Source: Rhizomicrobium electricum (lineage in GTDB: Bacteria; Pseudomonadota; Alphaproteobacteria; Micropepsales; Micropepsaceae). From it: DNA of 64,000 nucleotides. A program made the position numbers and the translations under genes. This document shows positions 52,560-63,301 of the stretch, in pieces; positions within the stretch are counted from its first letter, which is position 1, and every line of letters begins with the position of its first letter. The stretch is taken from NCBI RefSeq assembly GCF_011762045.1, contig NZ_JAASQS010000004.1, positions 186,001 to 250,000 on the forward strand, given 5' to 3'. Below the pieces are notes generated by a model, which saw only the letters and a list, made by a program, of their open reading frames with translations, did no database searches and had not been told where the DNA came from.

Positions 52560-54012
52560 GAAGGTGTTGGCGGCAATGGATTTGGCGCGGGCGAAGACGT
52601 TCGCCGGGCTCGCCAGTGACAGCCGCGAGGTCAAGGCCGGTTTTATGTTCGCCGCCATTCCCGGTACCAAGGGGGATGGCGCAAGCTTTGTTGGGGATGC
52701 GGTGGCGCGCGGCGCCGTCGCGGTGCTCGGCAGACCTGAGATCGCCGGTGCGGTGAATGCGGCCGGTGTGGACTTCATTCCTGCCGAAAATCCACGCGCG
52801 GCTCTGGCCGCGTTTGCGGCGGCATTTTACGGCGCCCAGCCGGCAACGATCGCGGCCGTGACCGGCACCAACGGCAAGACCTCGATCACGGTGTTCCTGC
52901 GCGAGATTTGGACGGCGCTTGGCAAGCGTGCCGCCAGTATGGGCACCATCGGCGTCGTGACGCCGGAGCGCACCATCAAGCTCAACAACACCACGCCGGG
53001 ACCAATCGAAGTTCAGAAGATTCTGGCGGAAGCCAAGGCGGATGGGATCGATCACCTGGCGCTCGAAGCCTCCAGCCACGGTCTCGACCAATATCGCCTC
53101 GACGGTGCCGATATCGCGGCGGTGGGTTTCACCAACCTGACGCCCGATCATCGCGATTATCACCCCACCATCGAGCATTATCTCAATGCCAAGCTGCGTC
53201 TGTTCCGTGACTTGGCGCGCGATGGCGCGGCGGCGGTGGTCAATGCCGATGTCGAACACTCCGAAGCCTTCATCGCGGCCGCGGCCGAACGCGGGCTGAA
53301 GCTGATCACTGTCGGTGTTCATGGCGGCGGACTGAAACTGGCCGGCCGCAAGCCGACACTCGATGGCCAGACGCTCGATATCGTTTACGCCGGCAAGAAT
53401 TATGCGGTGGCGCTGCCGCTGGCGGGCGGGTTTCAGGCGTCTAATGCGCTGGTGGCGGCCGGTCTCGCTCTCGGCCTCGGCGAGCCGGCAGACGGCGTGT
53501 TCGCCGCATTGGAGCATCTGAAAGGTGCGCCGGGGCGGTTGGAAAAAGTAGCGGTCGCGGCATCCGGTGCGCCGGTGTTCGTCGACTATGCCCATACGCC
53601 CGATGCGCTGGAAAACGTGTTGGCAGCGCTGCGGCCTCACGCAGCGCGGAAGCTGGTAGCGGTCTTTGGCTGCGGCGGCGATCGCGATAAAGCCAAGCGA
53701 CCGCAGATGGGCGCGATCGCGATGCGGCTCGCCGATCACGTCATCGTCACCGACGACAATCCGCGGACCGAAGATGCGGCCCAGATCCGCCAGGAAATTC
53801 TCGCCGGTTGCCCCGATGCGACCGAGATTGGCGATCGCGCCGATGCGATCCGCACGGCCATCGCCGAGCTTGGGGCGGGCGACATTCTGGTGATCGCGGG
53901 CAAGGGGCACGAGAGCGGGCAGATCGTCGGTGCGACGGTGCATCCGTTCAGCGACCGCGACGAAGCGGTTAAAGCGGCAGTGAAGCTTGGCGGGCGGGAG
54001 TGGAACCGATGA
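52546..54012 (+). CDS. murE: UDP-MurNAc-L-Ala-D-Glu:meso-diaminopimelate ligase
   Basis: A 488-residue Mur ligase. The ATP loop is VTGTNGKTSITVFLR and the central block HGLDQYRLDGADIAAVGFTNLTPDHRDYH is typical. The motif DDNPRTEDA carries the DNPR signature of enzymes that add meso-diaminopimelate, rather than lysine, so the wall is of the Gram-negative type. It catalyses the third amino acid addition in peptidoglycan precursor synthesis. It overlaps ftsI upstream and murF downstream (ATGA). Confidence 0.96.
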   Translation: MVAGKKVLAAMDLARAKTFAGLASDSREVKAGFMFAAIPGTKGDGASFVGDAVARGAVAVLGRPEIAGAVNAAGVDFIPAENPRAALAAFAAAFYGAQPATIAAVTGTNGKTSITVFLREIWTALGKRAASMGTIGVVTPERTIKLNNTTPGPIEVQKILAEAKADGIDHLALEASSHGLDQYRLDGADIAAVGFTNLTPDHRDYHPTIEHYLNAKLRLFRDLARDGAAAVVNADVEHSEAFIAAAAERGLKLITVGVHGGGLKLAGRKPTLDGQTLDIVYAGKNYAVALPLAGGFQASNALVAAGLALGLGEPADGVFAALEHLKGAPGRLEKVAVAASGAPVFVDYAHTPDALENVLAALRPHAARKLVAVFGCGGDRDKAKRPQMGAIAMRLADHVIVTDDNPRTEDAAQIRQEILAGCPDATEIGDRADAIRTAIAELGAGDILVIAGKGHESGQIVGATVHPFSDRDEAVKAAVKLGGREWNR

Positions 54013-55367
54013 GCGCGTTGTGGACTTCGGACGAGATCGAACGCGCCACGCTCGGCAAGGCCTCGGCGCCGTTCGAAGTGAAAAACCTGGTGCTGGATTC
54101 GCGCAAGGCGACGGCCGGTTCGCTGTATCTCGCGGTCAAAGGCGAAAACAAGGACGGCCACGATTTCATTGCCTCCGCGTTCGAGAACAAGGCCGCCGCC
54201 GCGCTGGTGCACAAGCCCGTCGATGCTGCGGGGCCGGTTCTGACAGTGGCGCACACCCAGCGCGCGCTGGAAGATCTTGCCCGTGCTGCCCGCGCCCGTT
54301 CGATTGCCAAGGTGGTTGCCGTCACCGGTAGCGCTGGCAAGACGACGACCAAGGAAATGCTGAAGCTCGCGTTCGGCGCGCTCGGCAAGACCCATGTCTC
54401 GGGGGCATCCTTCAACAATCATTGGGGCGTGCCGTTCTCAGTCGCCTCGCTGCCGCGCGATGCCGCATTTGCGGTGTTCGAGATCGGCATGAACCATTTC
54501 GGCGAGATCCGCGGTCTGGTGCCGCTCGCCAAGCCGCACATCGCGGTCATCACCACCATTGCGCCGGCGCATCTCGAATTCTTCGGCAACTGTGATGCCA
54601 TTGCCGATGCCAAATCGGAAATCTTCGAGGGCTTGCTGCTGGGCGGGCCGGCGCTGCTGCCGGTGGATAGTCCGTATTGCGAGCGCCTGCGGACTCGCGC
54701 CAAGCAACTCGGCGTGACCAACATTCTCACGTTCGGTTCCGCGGCCTGTGCCGACGGCCGCCTCACTCACTATGAAGAGACCGCGGAAGGCGTTCGCATC
54801 CGGGCCGAGATTCTGGGCAAGGCTGTCGATGCGGTGATCGGCGCTCCCGGCAAGCACATTGCCGCTAACGCTCTCGCGGCTTTGACCACGGTTGGCGTGG
54901 CTGGCGGCGACGTCGTGACGGCAGCCGCTGCGCTCAAGGATTTTGCAGCGCTCAAGGGGCGCGGCGAGCGCATCCACGCGCACGGCGTCGAGATCATCGA
55001 CGAAAGCTACAACGCCAATCCGGCTTCGATGGCGGCGGCGCTGGCGCTGCTCGCCAAGGCACCGGGGCGCAAGATTGCCGTTCTCGGCGACATGCTGGAG
55101 ATGGGGCCGGAGGGTCCGGCGCTGCACGCCGGTATCGCGTCGCATCTGGCGTCCGCCGATCTCGTTTTCCTGTGTGGGGCGCTGATGCGGTCGCTTTACG
55201 ACGCGCTGCCCGCGGATCGCCGCCATGGTTACGCCGTCAATTCGAAGGAGCTAGCGCCGCTCGTGGCCGCCGCGGTGAAGGCCGGCGATACGGTGCTGGT
55301 GAAGGGCTCGAACGGCAGTCGCATGGGCGCCGTGATCGAGGCCATCAAGGCAAGGGCTGGGGGCTGA
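54009..55367 (+). CDS. murF: UDP-MurNAc-tripeptide:D-Ala-D-Ala ligase
   Basis: A 452-residue Mur ligase. The ATP loop is VTGSAGKTTTKEML, followed by SFNNHWGVPFSVASLP, FEIGMNHFGEIRGL and DESYNANPASMAAAL, all standard MurF blocks. It adds D-Ala-D-Ala to the tripeptide precursor in the cytoplasm, the last soluble step before MraY. ATG 54009 overlaps the murE stop; a GTG at 54000 in the same frame is possible. mraY begins 3 bp after its stop. Confidence 0.96.
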   Translation: MSALWTSDEIERATLGKASAPFEVKNLVLDSRKATAGSLYLAVKGENKDGHDFIASAFENKAAAALVHKPVDAAGPVLTVAHTQRALEDLARAARARSIAKVVAVTGSAGKTTTKEMLKLAFGALGKTHVSGASFNNHWGVPFSVASLPRDAAFAVFEIGMNHFGEIRGLVPLAKPHIAVITTIAPAHLEFFGNCDAIADAKSEIFEGLLLGGPALLPVDSPYCERLRTRAKQLGVTNILTFGSAACADGRLTHYEETAEGVRIRAEILGKAVDAVIGAPGKHIAANALAALTTVGVAGGDVVTAAAALKDFAALKGRGERIHAHGVEIIDESYNANPASMAAALALLAKAPGRKIAVLGDMLEMGPEGPALHAGIASHLASADLVFLCGALMRSLYDALPADRRHGYAVNSKELAPLVAAAVKAGDTVLVKGSNGSRMGAVIEAIKARAGG

Positions 55368-55370
55368 GCG

Positions 55371-56462
55371 ATGTTCCATTTCCTTTTCTATCTTCCGCAC
55401 GCCGACCAGCTCGCGTTCCTGCGCCTGTTCAAGTACTTGACGTTCCGCTCCGGCGGCGCGGTACTGACGGCGCTGTTCATCGCGTTCTGGATCGGTCCCG
55501 GCCTGATCCGCTGGCTGAAGGTGAAGCAGGGCAAGGGCCAGCCGATCCGCGAAGACGGTCCGCAGCGCCATATCGTCGAGAAGAAGGGTACGCCGACGAT
55601 GGGCGGCCTTCTCATTCTCATCTCTGTGGTGTGTTCGACCCTGCTCTGGGCCGACCTGACCAACCCCTACGTCTGGACGGTACTGTTCGTAACGGTGGCT
55701 TACGGCGCGCTCGGTTTTGCCGACGATTACATGAAGATCACCAAGCGCTCGAGCGACGGCATCAGCGGCAAACTCCGGTTGCTGGTGGAATTCGGCGTCG
55801 GCTTCCTCGCCACATTCTTCATTATGCAGGCCGAGCCCGAGGGTCTCAGCGGCGTGTTTGCGGTGCCGTTTTTCAAGAACGTTGTGCTCTATCTCGGCCT
55901 CGGCTTCATTGTGGTCGGCGGCTTCTGGATCACCGGTTTCGCCAATGCGGTGAACTTCACCGACGGTCTCGATGGCCTCGCCATCATGCCGGTGATGATT
56001 GCAGCGGCAGCCTTTATCCTGATCGCCTATTGCGTCGGTAACGAGAAGTTCGCGAGCTACCTGCAGCTCGTTTACGTCCGCGATACCGGCGAACTCGCGG
56101 TATTCCTGGCGGCGCTGATCGGCGGCGGCCTCGGCTTCCTCTGGTACAACGCCCCGCCGGCTTCGGTTTTCATGGGCGATACCGGGTCTTTGCCGCTGGG
56201 CGGTGCGCTCGGTGCGGTCGCGGTGTCGGTCAAGCACGAGATCGTGCTGGCGGTGATCGGCGGCCTGTTCGTGCTCGAAACCGTGTCGGTGATCGTGCAG
56301 GTGATTTCGTTCAAGCTGACGGGCAAGCGGGTGTTCCGCATGGCCCCCATCCATCATCATTTCGAACAGCTCGGCTGGCGTGAGCCCACCATCGTGATCC
56401 GGTTTTGGATCATTGCTGTGGTGCTGGCGCTGATCGGCCTGTCGACGCTGAAGTTGAGGTGA
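55371..56462 (+). CDS. mraY: Phospho-MurNAc-pentapeptide translocase
   Basis: A 363-residue, ten-helix membrane enzyme. It has [40 protein letters not shown] with the aspartate pair, [14 protein letters not shown] and [15 protein letters not shown], and ends in the [12 protein letters not shown] histidine motif. These are the invariant catalytic segments of MraY, which attaches the muramyl pentapeptide to undecaprenyl phosphate to form lipid I. The position between murF and murD is standard. Confidence 0.97.
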   Translation: MFHFLFYLPHADQLAFLRLFKYLTFRSGGAVLTALFIAFWIGPGLIRWLKVKQGKGQPIREDGPQRHIVEKKGTPTMGGLLILISVVCSTLLWADLTNPYVWTVLFVTVAYGALGFADDYMKITKRSSDGISGKLRLLVEFGVGFLATFFIMQAEPEGLSGVFAVPFFKNVVLYLGLGFIVVGGFWITGFANAVNFTDGLDGLAIMPVMIAAAAFILIAYCVGNEKFASYLQLVYVRDTGELAVFLAALIGGGLGFLWYNAPPASVFMGDTGSLPLGGALGAVAVSVKHEIVLAVIGGLFVLETVSVIVQVISFKLTGKRVFRMAPIHHHFEQLGWREPTIVIRFWIIAVVLALIGLSTLKLR

Positions 56463-56466
56463 TGCG

Positions 56467-57852
56467 GTGATTGCGGTCGACACTTTTGCGGGCAGGACCG
56501 TTGCCGTCTTCGGACTGGCGCGATCGGGATTGGCGGCGGTGCACGCACTCCGCGCCGGCGGCAGTGAAGTTTTGGCTTGGGACGACAAGGAGTCGTTGCG
56601 CGATGCCGCGCGCGCGGCCGGCGCCAAAACGATTCCGTGGACCGAGTGGCCGTGGGACCGGCTCGCCGCCGTGATCCTGTCACCGGGCGTGCCGCTGACT
56701 CATCCCGTGCCGCACGACGTGGTAGTGCGCGCCCGCGAATGGGACGTGGAAGTGATCGGCGAAACCGAACTGTTCGCCCGTACCATCACCAAAACGCCCG
56801 TGATTGCGATTACCGGCACCAACGGCAAGTCGACCACCACGGCGCTGATAGGCCATATCCTGAAGGAAGCCGGTTTCGACGCCCAGGTCGGCGGCAATAT
56901 CGGTCAGCCTGCGCTGGCGCTCGCCGCACCGGGCCCCCAAACGATCTATGTCCTCGAAATCTCGTCGTATCAGATCGACCTGTCGCCGGGATTGGAAGCC
57001 GACGTCTCGATCCTGTCGAACATCACGCCCGACCATATCGACCGTCATGGCAGCCTCGAGAATTACGCTGCGGTGAAGATGCGGCTTTTGAAGCAGACCA
57101 AGCGTGCCGGGCGCAACGTGGTCGGTGTCGACGACAGCCATTGCTCGGGCATCTTTACCCGGCTCACCTCCAACGGCGGCGCGCCCTGCGTGCCGGTTTC
57201 GGTCGGCAAGGTGCTGGGGCGCGGCGTTTTCGTGCTCGACGGTGTGCTGTACGATGCGCAAAGCGAGCGCTCGACCAAAGTGATGGACCTCAAGTCGGCG
57301 CCTCATCTGCCGGGGGCGCATAATTGGCAGAACGCCGCGCTTGCCTATGCGGCCGTAGCGCCGTTCGTCGGCAACGCCGATACGATTGCCAATGCCATCA
57401 TTTCCTTCCCCGGCCTCGCACATCGCATCGAGGATGTGGGGCGGATCGGTAAGGTGCGGTTCGTCAACGACTCCAAGGCGACCAATGCCGACGCCGCTGA
57501 GCGGGCGCTGGTTTGCTTCGATGATATCTGGTGGATCGCGGGCGGCCGGCCCAAGGCGGGCGGCATCGTACCGCTCGCGCCGTATTTTTCGCGCATCCGC
57601 AAAGCCTACCTGATCGGCGAAGCGGCCGAGGCGTTTGCCGAAACCCTGCAGGGCAAGGCAGAGGTCGTAATGAGCGGCACGCTCGAAGCTGCCGTAGCCG
57701 CCGCGGCGGCCGATGCCGCTGCCTCTGATGTGGCCGAGCCGGTCGTGCTGTTGTCGCCGGCCTGCGCTTCGTTCGACCAGTTTTCCGATTTCGAGAAACG
57801 CGGCGATGTCTTCCGCGACCTCGTGGCCAAGCTGAAGCCGGAGACCGCATGA
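56467..57852 (+). CDS. murD: UDP-N-acetylmuramoylalanine:D-glutamate ligase
   Basis: A 461-residue Mur ligase with a GTG start 4 bp after the mraY stop. The N-terminal domain begins TVAVFGLARSGLAAVHALRA. The ATP loop is ITGTNGKSTTTALIG, with ISSYQIDLSPGLEADVSILS, NITPDHIDRHGSLENY and FVNDSKATNADAAERAL downstream. It adds D-glutamate to UDP-MurNAc-L-Ala. Its stop overlaps the ftsW start by 4 nt, so translation is coupled. Confidence 0.96.
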   Translation: MIAVDTFAGRTVAVFGLARSGLAAVHALRAGGSEVLAWDDKESLRDAARAAGAKTIPWTEWPWDRLAAVILSPGVPLTHPVPHDVVVRAREWDVEVIGETELFARTITKTPVIAITGTNGKSTTTALIGHILKEAGFDAQVGGNIGQPALALAAPGPQTIYVLEISSYQIDLSPGLEADVSILSNITPDHIDRHGSLENYAAVKMRLLKQTKRAGRNVVGVDDSHCSGIFTRLTSNGGAPCVPVSVGKVLGRGVFVLDGVLYDAQSERSTKVMDLKSAPHLPGAHNWQNAALAYAAVAPFVGNADTIANAIISFPGLAHRIEDVGRIGKVRFVNDSKATNADAAERALVCFDDIWWIAGGRPKAGGIVPLAPYFSRIRKAYLIGEAAEAFAETLQGKAEVVMSGTLEAAVAAAAADAAASDVAEPVVLLSPACASFDQFSDFEKRGDVFRDLVAKLKPETA

Positions 57853-58985
57853 ACCGCGCCAGTCGCAACTTCCTGTCCGATTGGTGGTGGACCGTCGACC
57901 GCGCATCCGCGATCACGGTGCTGCTCTTGATCGGCATCGGGTTGATGCTGGCGGTGGCCGCGAGCCCGGCGGCGAGCGGCGGGCCCATGACCGAAGGAAA
58001 TTTCTATTTTGCGCTGAAGCAGGGCATTTTCGCTGCCATCGCTATTGCGATCCTGTTCGGTACGTCCCTGCTCAAGCCCGACGACGTCAGGCGGCTCGCG
58101 ACCGTGGTTTACGCGCTGGCGGTGCTCGGTTCGATTTTGGTGCTGTTCGTCGGCACACGAACGTTGGGCGCCAAGCGCTGGCTCGATCTCGGCGTCTTTA
58201 CTCTGCAGCCGTCGGAGTTTCTGAAGCCTGCGTTTGCGGTTCTGGCGGCCGCCATTTTGGCAAACACCCAGACGACGCGTCTGTCCAAGCCGGTGCAAGT
58301 GCTGCTGCTTCTGGCGCCCGCCGTCGGCGTCCTGATGTTGCAGCCCGACGTCGGCCAGACGTTCCTGTTGGTTCTGCTCTGCGTGGCGATGCTCTATTTT
58401 GCCGGCCTCTCCTACAAATGGATGGGAATCATGGGCGGCGGTGCGGCGGCTCTGGCCGGCATCGCGATCTGGAAATTCCAGCACGTGCAGCATCGCGTGC
58501 TGCAATTCTTCCATCCGACCGAGAAGGGGCTGCAGGTTGACCGTTCCTTGCAGGCATTCCAGCATGGCGGCGTGCTCGGCGTCGGTCCCGGCGCGGGCAC
58601 CGTCAAATACCGGCTGCCGGACGTGCATTCGGACTTCATCTATGCCGTAGCGGGCGAGGAGTTCGGCCTGATCGTTTGCGGCGCCATCGTCATCCTGTTC
58701 TGCTTTTTGACGGTGCGCCTGATGCTCAAGGCCGCGAACGCGCGCGAAACCTTCCTCCAGCTCGCCGCAGCCGGTCTGGCGACTGTGCTGGCATTGCAGG
58801 CCTTCATCAACATGGCGGTGGCGATGAACATGATGCCCGCCAAGGGTATGACGCTGCCGTTCATCTCCGCCGGCGGCTCGTCGCTGTTCGCCGTGGCGCT
58901 GACGATGGGCTTCATCCTGGCGCTCGGACGCCAGCGTCCGCAGGTCGAATTGCGCGAAGGGTTCGGCAAAGGAGTGCGGCCATGA
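57849..58985 (+). CDS. ftsW: Septal peptidoglycan glycosyltransferase FtsW
   Basis: A 378-residue SEDS-family membrane protein with about ten helices. Family motifs include GAKRWLDLGVFTLQPSEFLK, LLQPDVGQTFLL-like MLQPDVGQTFLLVLLCV, HSDFIYAVAGEEFGL and KGMTLPFISAGGSSLFAVAL. It polymerises lipid II at the septum together with FtsI. The N-terminal WWWTVDRASAITVLLLIGIG fits the usual start. It overlaps murD and murG by 4 nt each. Confidence 0.96.
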   Translation: MNRASRNFLSDWWWTVDRASAITVLLLIGIGLMLAVAASPAASGGPMTEGNFYFALKQGIFAAIAIAILFGTSLLKPDDVRRLATVVYALAVLGSILVLFVGTRTLGAKRWLDLGVFTLQPSEFLKPAFAVLAAAILANTQTTRLSKPVQVLLLLAPAVGVLMLQPDVGQTFLLVLLCVAMLYFAGLSYKWMGIMGGGAAALAGIAIWKFQHVQHRVLQFFHPTEKGLQVDRSLQAFQHGGVLGVGPGAGTVKYRLPDVHSDFIYAVAGEEFGLIVCGAIVILFCFLTVRLMLKAANARETFLQLAAAGLATVLALQAFINMAVAMNMMPAKGMTLPFISAGGSSLFAVALTMGFILALGRQRPQVELREGFGKGVRP

Positions 58986-60064
58986 CGGTTGTGCTGGCGG
59001 CCGGCGGAACCGGCGGGCATTTGTTTCCGGCAGAAGCGCTCGCGGGCGAGCTGATGGCGCGCGGGCACAAAGTCGTGGTGATGACCGACAAGCGCGGCAC
59101 CGGTTATGGCGACGTGTTTCCCGGTGCCGAGATCGCCATCGTGCCCTCGGCGGCGTTTTCCGACCGCAGCATTATCGGCCTCATGACGGCGCCGTTTGAA
59201 ATTCTGGCCGGCATTGCGGTGTCGTTCGCCAAGCTGAAGAAGCTGAAGCCGTCGGCCGTGGTGGGTTTCGGCGGCTATCCCAGCGTGCCGGTGATGCTGG
59301 CGGCGTGCCTCGGCGGCTTGCCGACGGCGATTCTGTCGCCCGATGCGTTGCTCGGCCGTGCCAACCGGCTATTGATGAATTACGTCAAGGCGATCGCCGC
59401 CAACTTCAAGCTGGTGCGCTTCCTGCCGCGGAATCCGGCTAAAATCGTCTACACCGGCAACCCGATGCGCCCGGACGTAATCGCGCTCCATGCCGCGCCT
59501 TACGAGGTGCCGGCGGGCTCGATCCGCCTCTTAGTGTTCGGCGGCAGCCAGGGCGCGCGGGTGTTTTCCGAGCGCGTGCCGGATGGCATCGATCGCCTGC
59601 CGGAGCCGTTGAAGGCCCGCCTGGAAATCGTGCAGCAATGCCGTCCTGAAGATCTCGACGGCGTTCGTCGCGTCTATGCGCGCATGCACGTCAAGGCTGA
59701 ACTGGCGCCGTTCTTCAAAGATATGCCGCAGCGGATCGCCGATGCCCATCTTGTGATTGCGCGCGCCGGAGCGGGCACCGTGTCGGAACTGGCCTGCATC
59801 GGGCGACCCGCGATTCTGGTACCGCTGCCGCACGCTCTCGACGACAACCAGACGCCGAATGCCCAGGCGTTGGCGGACGTCGGCGGCGGTTGGCGCCTGC
59901 CGCAGAAGGATTTCACGCCGGAGAAGCTGGCGGCGATGCTGACCGAAGCCTTCGCCGATCCGCAGAGCCTCGCCAAGCGCGCGGCCGCTGCACTCACCCT
60001 GGCCAAGCCCGACGCCACGCGCGCGCTGGCCGATCTTGTCGAAAAATTGGAGGGGGCGCGATGA
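58982..60064 (+). CDS. murG: Lipid II synthase: undecaprenyl-PP-MurNAc-pentapeptide GlcNAc transferase
   Basis: A 360-residue GT-B glycosyltransferase. The N-terminal loop is [21 protein letters not shown], with [34 protein letters not shown] and [35 protein letters not shown] as donor-site blocks. It transfers GlcNAc to lipid I on the inner face of the membrane, giving lipid II. ATG 58982 overlaps the ftsW stop; a longer in-frame reading to 58676 runs antiphase through ftsW and is rejected. Confidence 0.97.
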   Translation: MTVVLAAGGTGGHLFPAEALAGELMARGHKVVVMTDKRGTGYGDVFPGAEIAIVPSAAFSDRSIIGLMTAPFEILAGIAVSFAKLKKLKPSAVVGFGGYPSVPVMLAACLGGLPTAILSPDALLGRANRLLMNYVKAIAANFKLVRFLPRNPAKIVYTGNPMRPDVIALHAAPYEVPAGSIRLLVFGGSQGARVFSERVPDGIDRLPEPLKARLEIVQQCRPEDLDGVRRVYARMHVKAELAPFFKDMPQRIADAHLVIARAGAGTVSELACIGRPAILVPLPHALDDNQTPNAQALADVGGGWRLPQKDFTPEKLAAMLTEAFADPQSLAKRAAAALTLAKPDATRALADLVEKLEGAR

Positions 60065-61482
60065 CCGCACCCGTTGGGACCCGCGTTCCGCTCGATATCG
60101 GTGCCATTCATTTCATCGGCATCGGCGGCATCGGCATGAGCGGCATCGCCGAGATCATGCACAACCTCGGCTATCGCGTTCAGGGCTCGGACGCGGCCGA
60201 CAATAATAATGTGAAGCGCCTTCGCGCCATGGGCATTCCGGTGCATGTCGGCCATTCGCCGGAGAACCTCGCCGAGGCGCATGTGGTCGTCTATTCCTCG
60301 GCGGTGAAGCCCGGCAATCCCGAATTCGACGCTGCGCGGCTGCAAGGTCTGCCGCTCGTCCGCCGTGCCGAGATGCTGGCCGAGATCATGCGGCTGAAAT
60401 CGTGCATCGCGGTCGCCGGCACCAACGGCAAGACCACGACGACCACGATGGTTGCCGCACTGCTCGATGCCGCCGGGCTTGATCCGACGGTCGTCAACGG
60501 CGGCATCATCAACGCCTACGGCACCAACGCGCGCCTGGGGCAGGGCGAATGGGTCGTGGTCGAAGCCGACGAGAGCGACGGCACCTTCCTGCGTCTGCCC
60601 TCGACCATCGCGGTCGTTACCAACGTCGATCCCGATCACATCGATTTCTACAAGTCGTTCGACCATCTGCGCGACGCCTTCCAGCGCTTCATCGAGAATG
60701 TCCCGTTCTACGGCTTTGCCGTGCTCTGCATCGATCATCCTGAAGTGCAGGCCATGGTCGGACGCATTACCGACCGGCGCATTATTACGTACGGCATGAG
60801 TCCGCAGGCCGATGTGCGCGCAATCAATATCCGTTTTGCCGAAGGCGCCTCGTGCTACGACGTGGTGTTCACGGACCGCCGCGCCGGTACCGAGCGCCGC
60901 CTGGAAAATCTCAAGCTGCCGATGCCGGGCGAGCACAATGTGCAGAACTCGCTGGCCGCGATCGCGGTGGCGAGCCAGCTTGGCGCTTCCGACGAGACGC
61001 TCGCCAAGGCGTTGGCGTCGTTCCGCGGCGTCGGACGGCGCTTCACCCGCGTCGGCGAATGGAATGGCTGCGCCATTATCGACGATTACGCCCACAATCC
61101 GTTCAAGATCGCTGCGGCTTTGAAGGCGGCCCGTCAGGCCTATTCGGGGCCGGTCGTCGCCGTGGTTCAGCCGCACCGCTACACCCGTCTGCGCGATACC
61201 TTCGAGCAGTTCGCCAAGTGCCTCAACGATGCCGATGTTGCCATCGTGGCGCCGGTCTATCCGGCGGGCGAGCAGCCGATCGAAGGCATCAATCGCGATA
61301 CTTATGCCGAAGCTCTTCGCGCCCACGGTCATCGTCATGTCCTCACGGTCGAGGGTGGTGACGATCTCGCCGCCGTAGCGGGGCCGCACATGAAGCCGGG
61401 CGGCGTCGTCATCTGCCTTGGTGCCGGATCGATTTCAGCCTGGGCGCACAAGCTGCAAGCCGCCCTGGAGGCCCGCGCATGA
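60061..61482 (+). CDS. murC: UDP-N-acetylmuramate:L-alanine ligase
   Basis: A 473-residue Mur ligase. The N-terminus [20 protein letters not shown], the ATP loop [49 protein letters not shown] and the C-terminal [17 protein letters not shown] are all typical. It starts the muropeptide chain by adding L-alanine. ATG 60061 overlaps the murG stop; murB overlaps its end in the same way. Confidence 0.97.
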   Translation: MTAPVGTRVPLDIGAIHFIGIGGIGMSGIAEIMHNLGYRVQGSDAADNNNVKRLRAMGIPVHVGHSPENLAEAHVVVYSSAVKPGNPEFDAARLQGLPLVRRAEMLAEIMRLKSCIAVAGTNGKTTTTTMVAALLDAAGLDPTVVNGGIINAYGTNARLGQGEWVVVEADESDGTFLRLPSTIAVVTNVDPDHIDFYKSFDHLRDAFQRFIENVPFYGFAVLCIDHPEVQAMVGRITDRRIITYGMSPQADVRAINIRFAEGASCYDVVFTDRRAGTERRLENLKLPMPGEHNVQNSLAAIAVASQLGASDETLAKALASFRGVGRRFTRVGEWNGCAIIDDYAHNPFKIAAALKAARQAYSGPVVAVVQPHRYTRLRDTFEQFAKCLNDADVAIVAPVYPAGEQPIEGINRDTYAEALRAHGHRHVLTVEGGDDLAAVAGPHMKPGGVVICLGAGSISAWAHKLQAALEARA

Positions 61483-62387
61483 ACGGCGCCTGCGAAAGCC
61501 TGCCGCCTGTCCGGGGCACCTATCAATTCGGCGCTGCGCTGAAGGACCTCGTCTGGTTTCGTGCCGGCGGCGCCGCGGAAGTGCTGTATCGTCCTGCCGA
61601 TGCCGACGATCTTGCTGATTTTCTGACCAGGCGGCCGCCCCATACGCCGGTGACCGTAATCGGCGTCGGCTCCAATCTCTTGGTGCGCGACGGTGGCATT
61701 CCCGGTGTGGTGATCCGTTTGCCGGCAGCGTTCGGTAAGGTGGAGGTCGATGGCCTTCGCATCCGCGCCGGTGCGGCGGCGCTCGATTCCGCGGTGTCGC
61801 GGCGGGCCGCCGATGCCGGAATTGCCGGTCTCGAATTCCTGCGCGGCGTGCCGGGCACGATCGGCGGCGCGCTCAGGATGAACGCCGGCTGCTATGGTTC
61901 CGAGATCAAGGATGTGTTCGTCGAAGCGACCGCTCTTGATGCGAAGGGCGTCAAGCACATCCTCAAGCCCGCCGACATGGGATTCGAATACCGCAAGTCC
62001 AATGTGCCGGCCGATTTGATCTTCGTCGAAGCGGTGTTCGAAGGCTCGCGCGACGAGCCCGCTGCGGTGAAGGCGCGCACGGAAGAACTCCTCGCCCGCC
62101 GCGAGGAAAGCCAGCCGATCCGGTCTAAGACCGGCGGGTCGACGTTCAAGAATCCGCCGGGCGCCAAGGCCTGGAAGCTGATCGAAGAAGCAGGCTGCCG
62201 CGGACTGCGCCATGGCGAAGCGATGGTGTCCGACGTCCACTGCAATTTCCTCATCAATCTTGGTGAGGCGCATGCGGCCGATATCGAGGCGCTGGGCGAG
62301 GAAGTTCGTGCCCGCGTCAAGGAAAAATCCGGCATCGAGCTGGAATGGGAAATCAAAAGGGTGGGAACGCCCGGAGCGCAAAGATGA
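61479..62387 (+). CDS. murB: UDP-N-acetylenolpyruvoylglucosamine reductase (MurB)
   Basis: A 302-residue FAD enzyme. [20 protein letters not shown] opens the FAD domain, [20 protein letters not shown] and [22 protein letters not shown] are the FAD-binding blocks, and the C-terminal [20 protein letters not shown] and [12 protein letters not shown] complete the family. It reduces the enolpyruvyl group to lactyl, producing UDP-MurNAc. Its form is that of the short (type II) MurB. It overlaps murC by 4 nt and ddl by 4 nt. Confidence 0.96.
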   Translation: MNGACESLPPVRGTYQFGAALKDLVWFRAGGAAEVLYRPADADDLADFLTRRPPHTPVTVIGVGSNLLVRDGGIPGVVIRLPAAFGKVEVDGLRIRAGAAALDSAVSRRAADAGIAGLEFLRGVPGTIGGALRMNAGCYGSEIKDVFVEATALDAKGVKHILKPADMGFEYRKSNVPADLIFVEAVFEGSRDEPAAVKARTEELLARREESQPIRSKTGGSTFKNPPGAKAWKLIEEAGCRGLRHGEAMVSDVHCNFLINLGEAHAADIEALGEEVRARVKEKSGIELEWEIKRVGTPGAQR

Positions 62388-63301
62388 CGAGAGTTGTTGT
62401 TCTGCTGGGTGGGCGTTCCTCCGAACGCGAAGTGAGCTTGGTATCGGGTCAGGGCTGCGCCGGCGCGCTGCGCGAGGAAGGTTTCGACGTGGTCGAACTC
62501 GACCCCAGTGTCGGCGATTTTCCGGCCGCGCTGCAGGCCGCCAAGCCCGATGTCGTGTTCAACGCGTTGCACGGCCGTTTCGGCGAGGACGGTACCGTCC
62601 AGGGCCTGCTCGAACTTCTGCGCATTCCCTATACCCATTCGGGCGTGCTGGCGTCCGCGCTCGCCATGCACAAGCAGCGTACCAAGGACATCTATGCCCG
62701 CGCCGGCGTGCCGATCGTCAATTCGATCGTGGTCGACCGCAAGGCGGCCGCCGCGGCACACCTGATGGAGCCGCCGTATGTCGTGAAGCCGGTCTGCGAA
62801 GGCTCGTCGGTCGGCGTGTTCATCGTGCGCAAGGGCGACAACCGTCCGCCGGAAGAACTCGCCAGCGCACAATGGGCGGACAGCGGTTTGTGGATGGTCG
62901 AAGAATTCGTGCCCGGCCGCGAACTGACCGTCGCCGTGATGGGTACTCAGGCGCTTGCCGTCACCGAAATCACCACCAGCCTCGAATTCTACGATTATCA
63001 GGCCAAATACGCCGCCGGCGGTTCGCGTCACATCCTGCCGGCACCGATTCCGGATCTCGCCGCGGCCGAAGCGATGAAGTTGGCCGAAATGGCGCATGCC
63101 GCGCTTGGCTGCCGTGGCGTGTCGCGCACCGATTTCCGTTACGACGACTCGAACGGCAAGCATCGCCTCGTCGCGCTCGAGACCAACACCCAGCCCGGCA
63201 TGACGCCGACCTCGCTGGTGCCCGAACAAGCCGCTTTGAAAGGCATCAGCTATCGCGCACTGTGCCGATGGATCGTGGAGGACGCTTCGTGCGACCGGTG
63301 A
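62384..63301 (+). CDS. ddl: D-alanine:D-alanine ligase
   Basis: A 305-residue ATP-grasp ligase. [20 protein letters not shown] is the N-terminal signature, followed by [50 protein letters not shown] and [18 protein letters not shown]. It joins two D-alanines for MurF. The position in dcw suits the DdlB type. ATG 62384 overlaps murB; an earlier in-frame GTG is not used. ftsQ overlaps its 3' end. Confidence 0.96.
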   Translation: MTRVVVLLGGRSSEREVSLVSGQGCAGALREEGFDVVELDPSVGDFPAALQAAKPDVVFNALHGRFGEDGTVQGLLELLRIPYTHSGVLASALAMHKQRTKDIYARAGVPIVNSIVVDRKAAAAAHLMEPPYVVKPVCEGSSVGVFIVRKGDNRPPEELASAQWADSGLWMVEEFVPGRELTVAVMGTQALAVTEITTSLEFYDYQAKYAAGGSRHILPAPIPDLAAAEAMKLAEMAHAALGCRGVSRTDFRYDDSNGKHRLVALETNTQPGMTPTSLVPEQAALKGISYRALCRWIVEDASCDR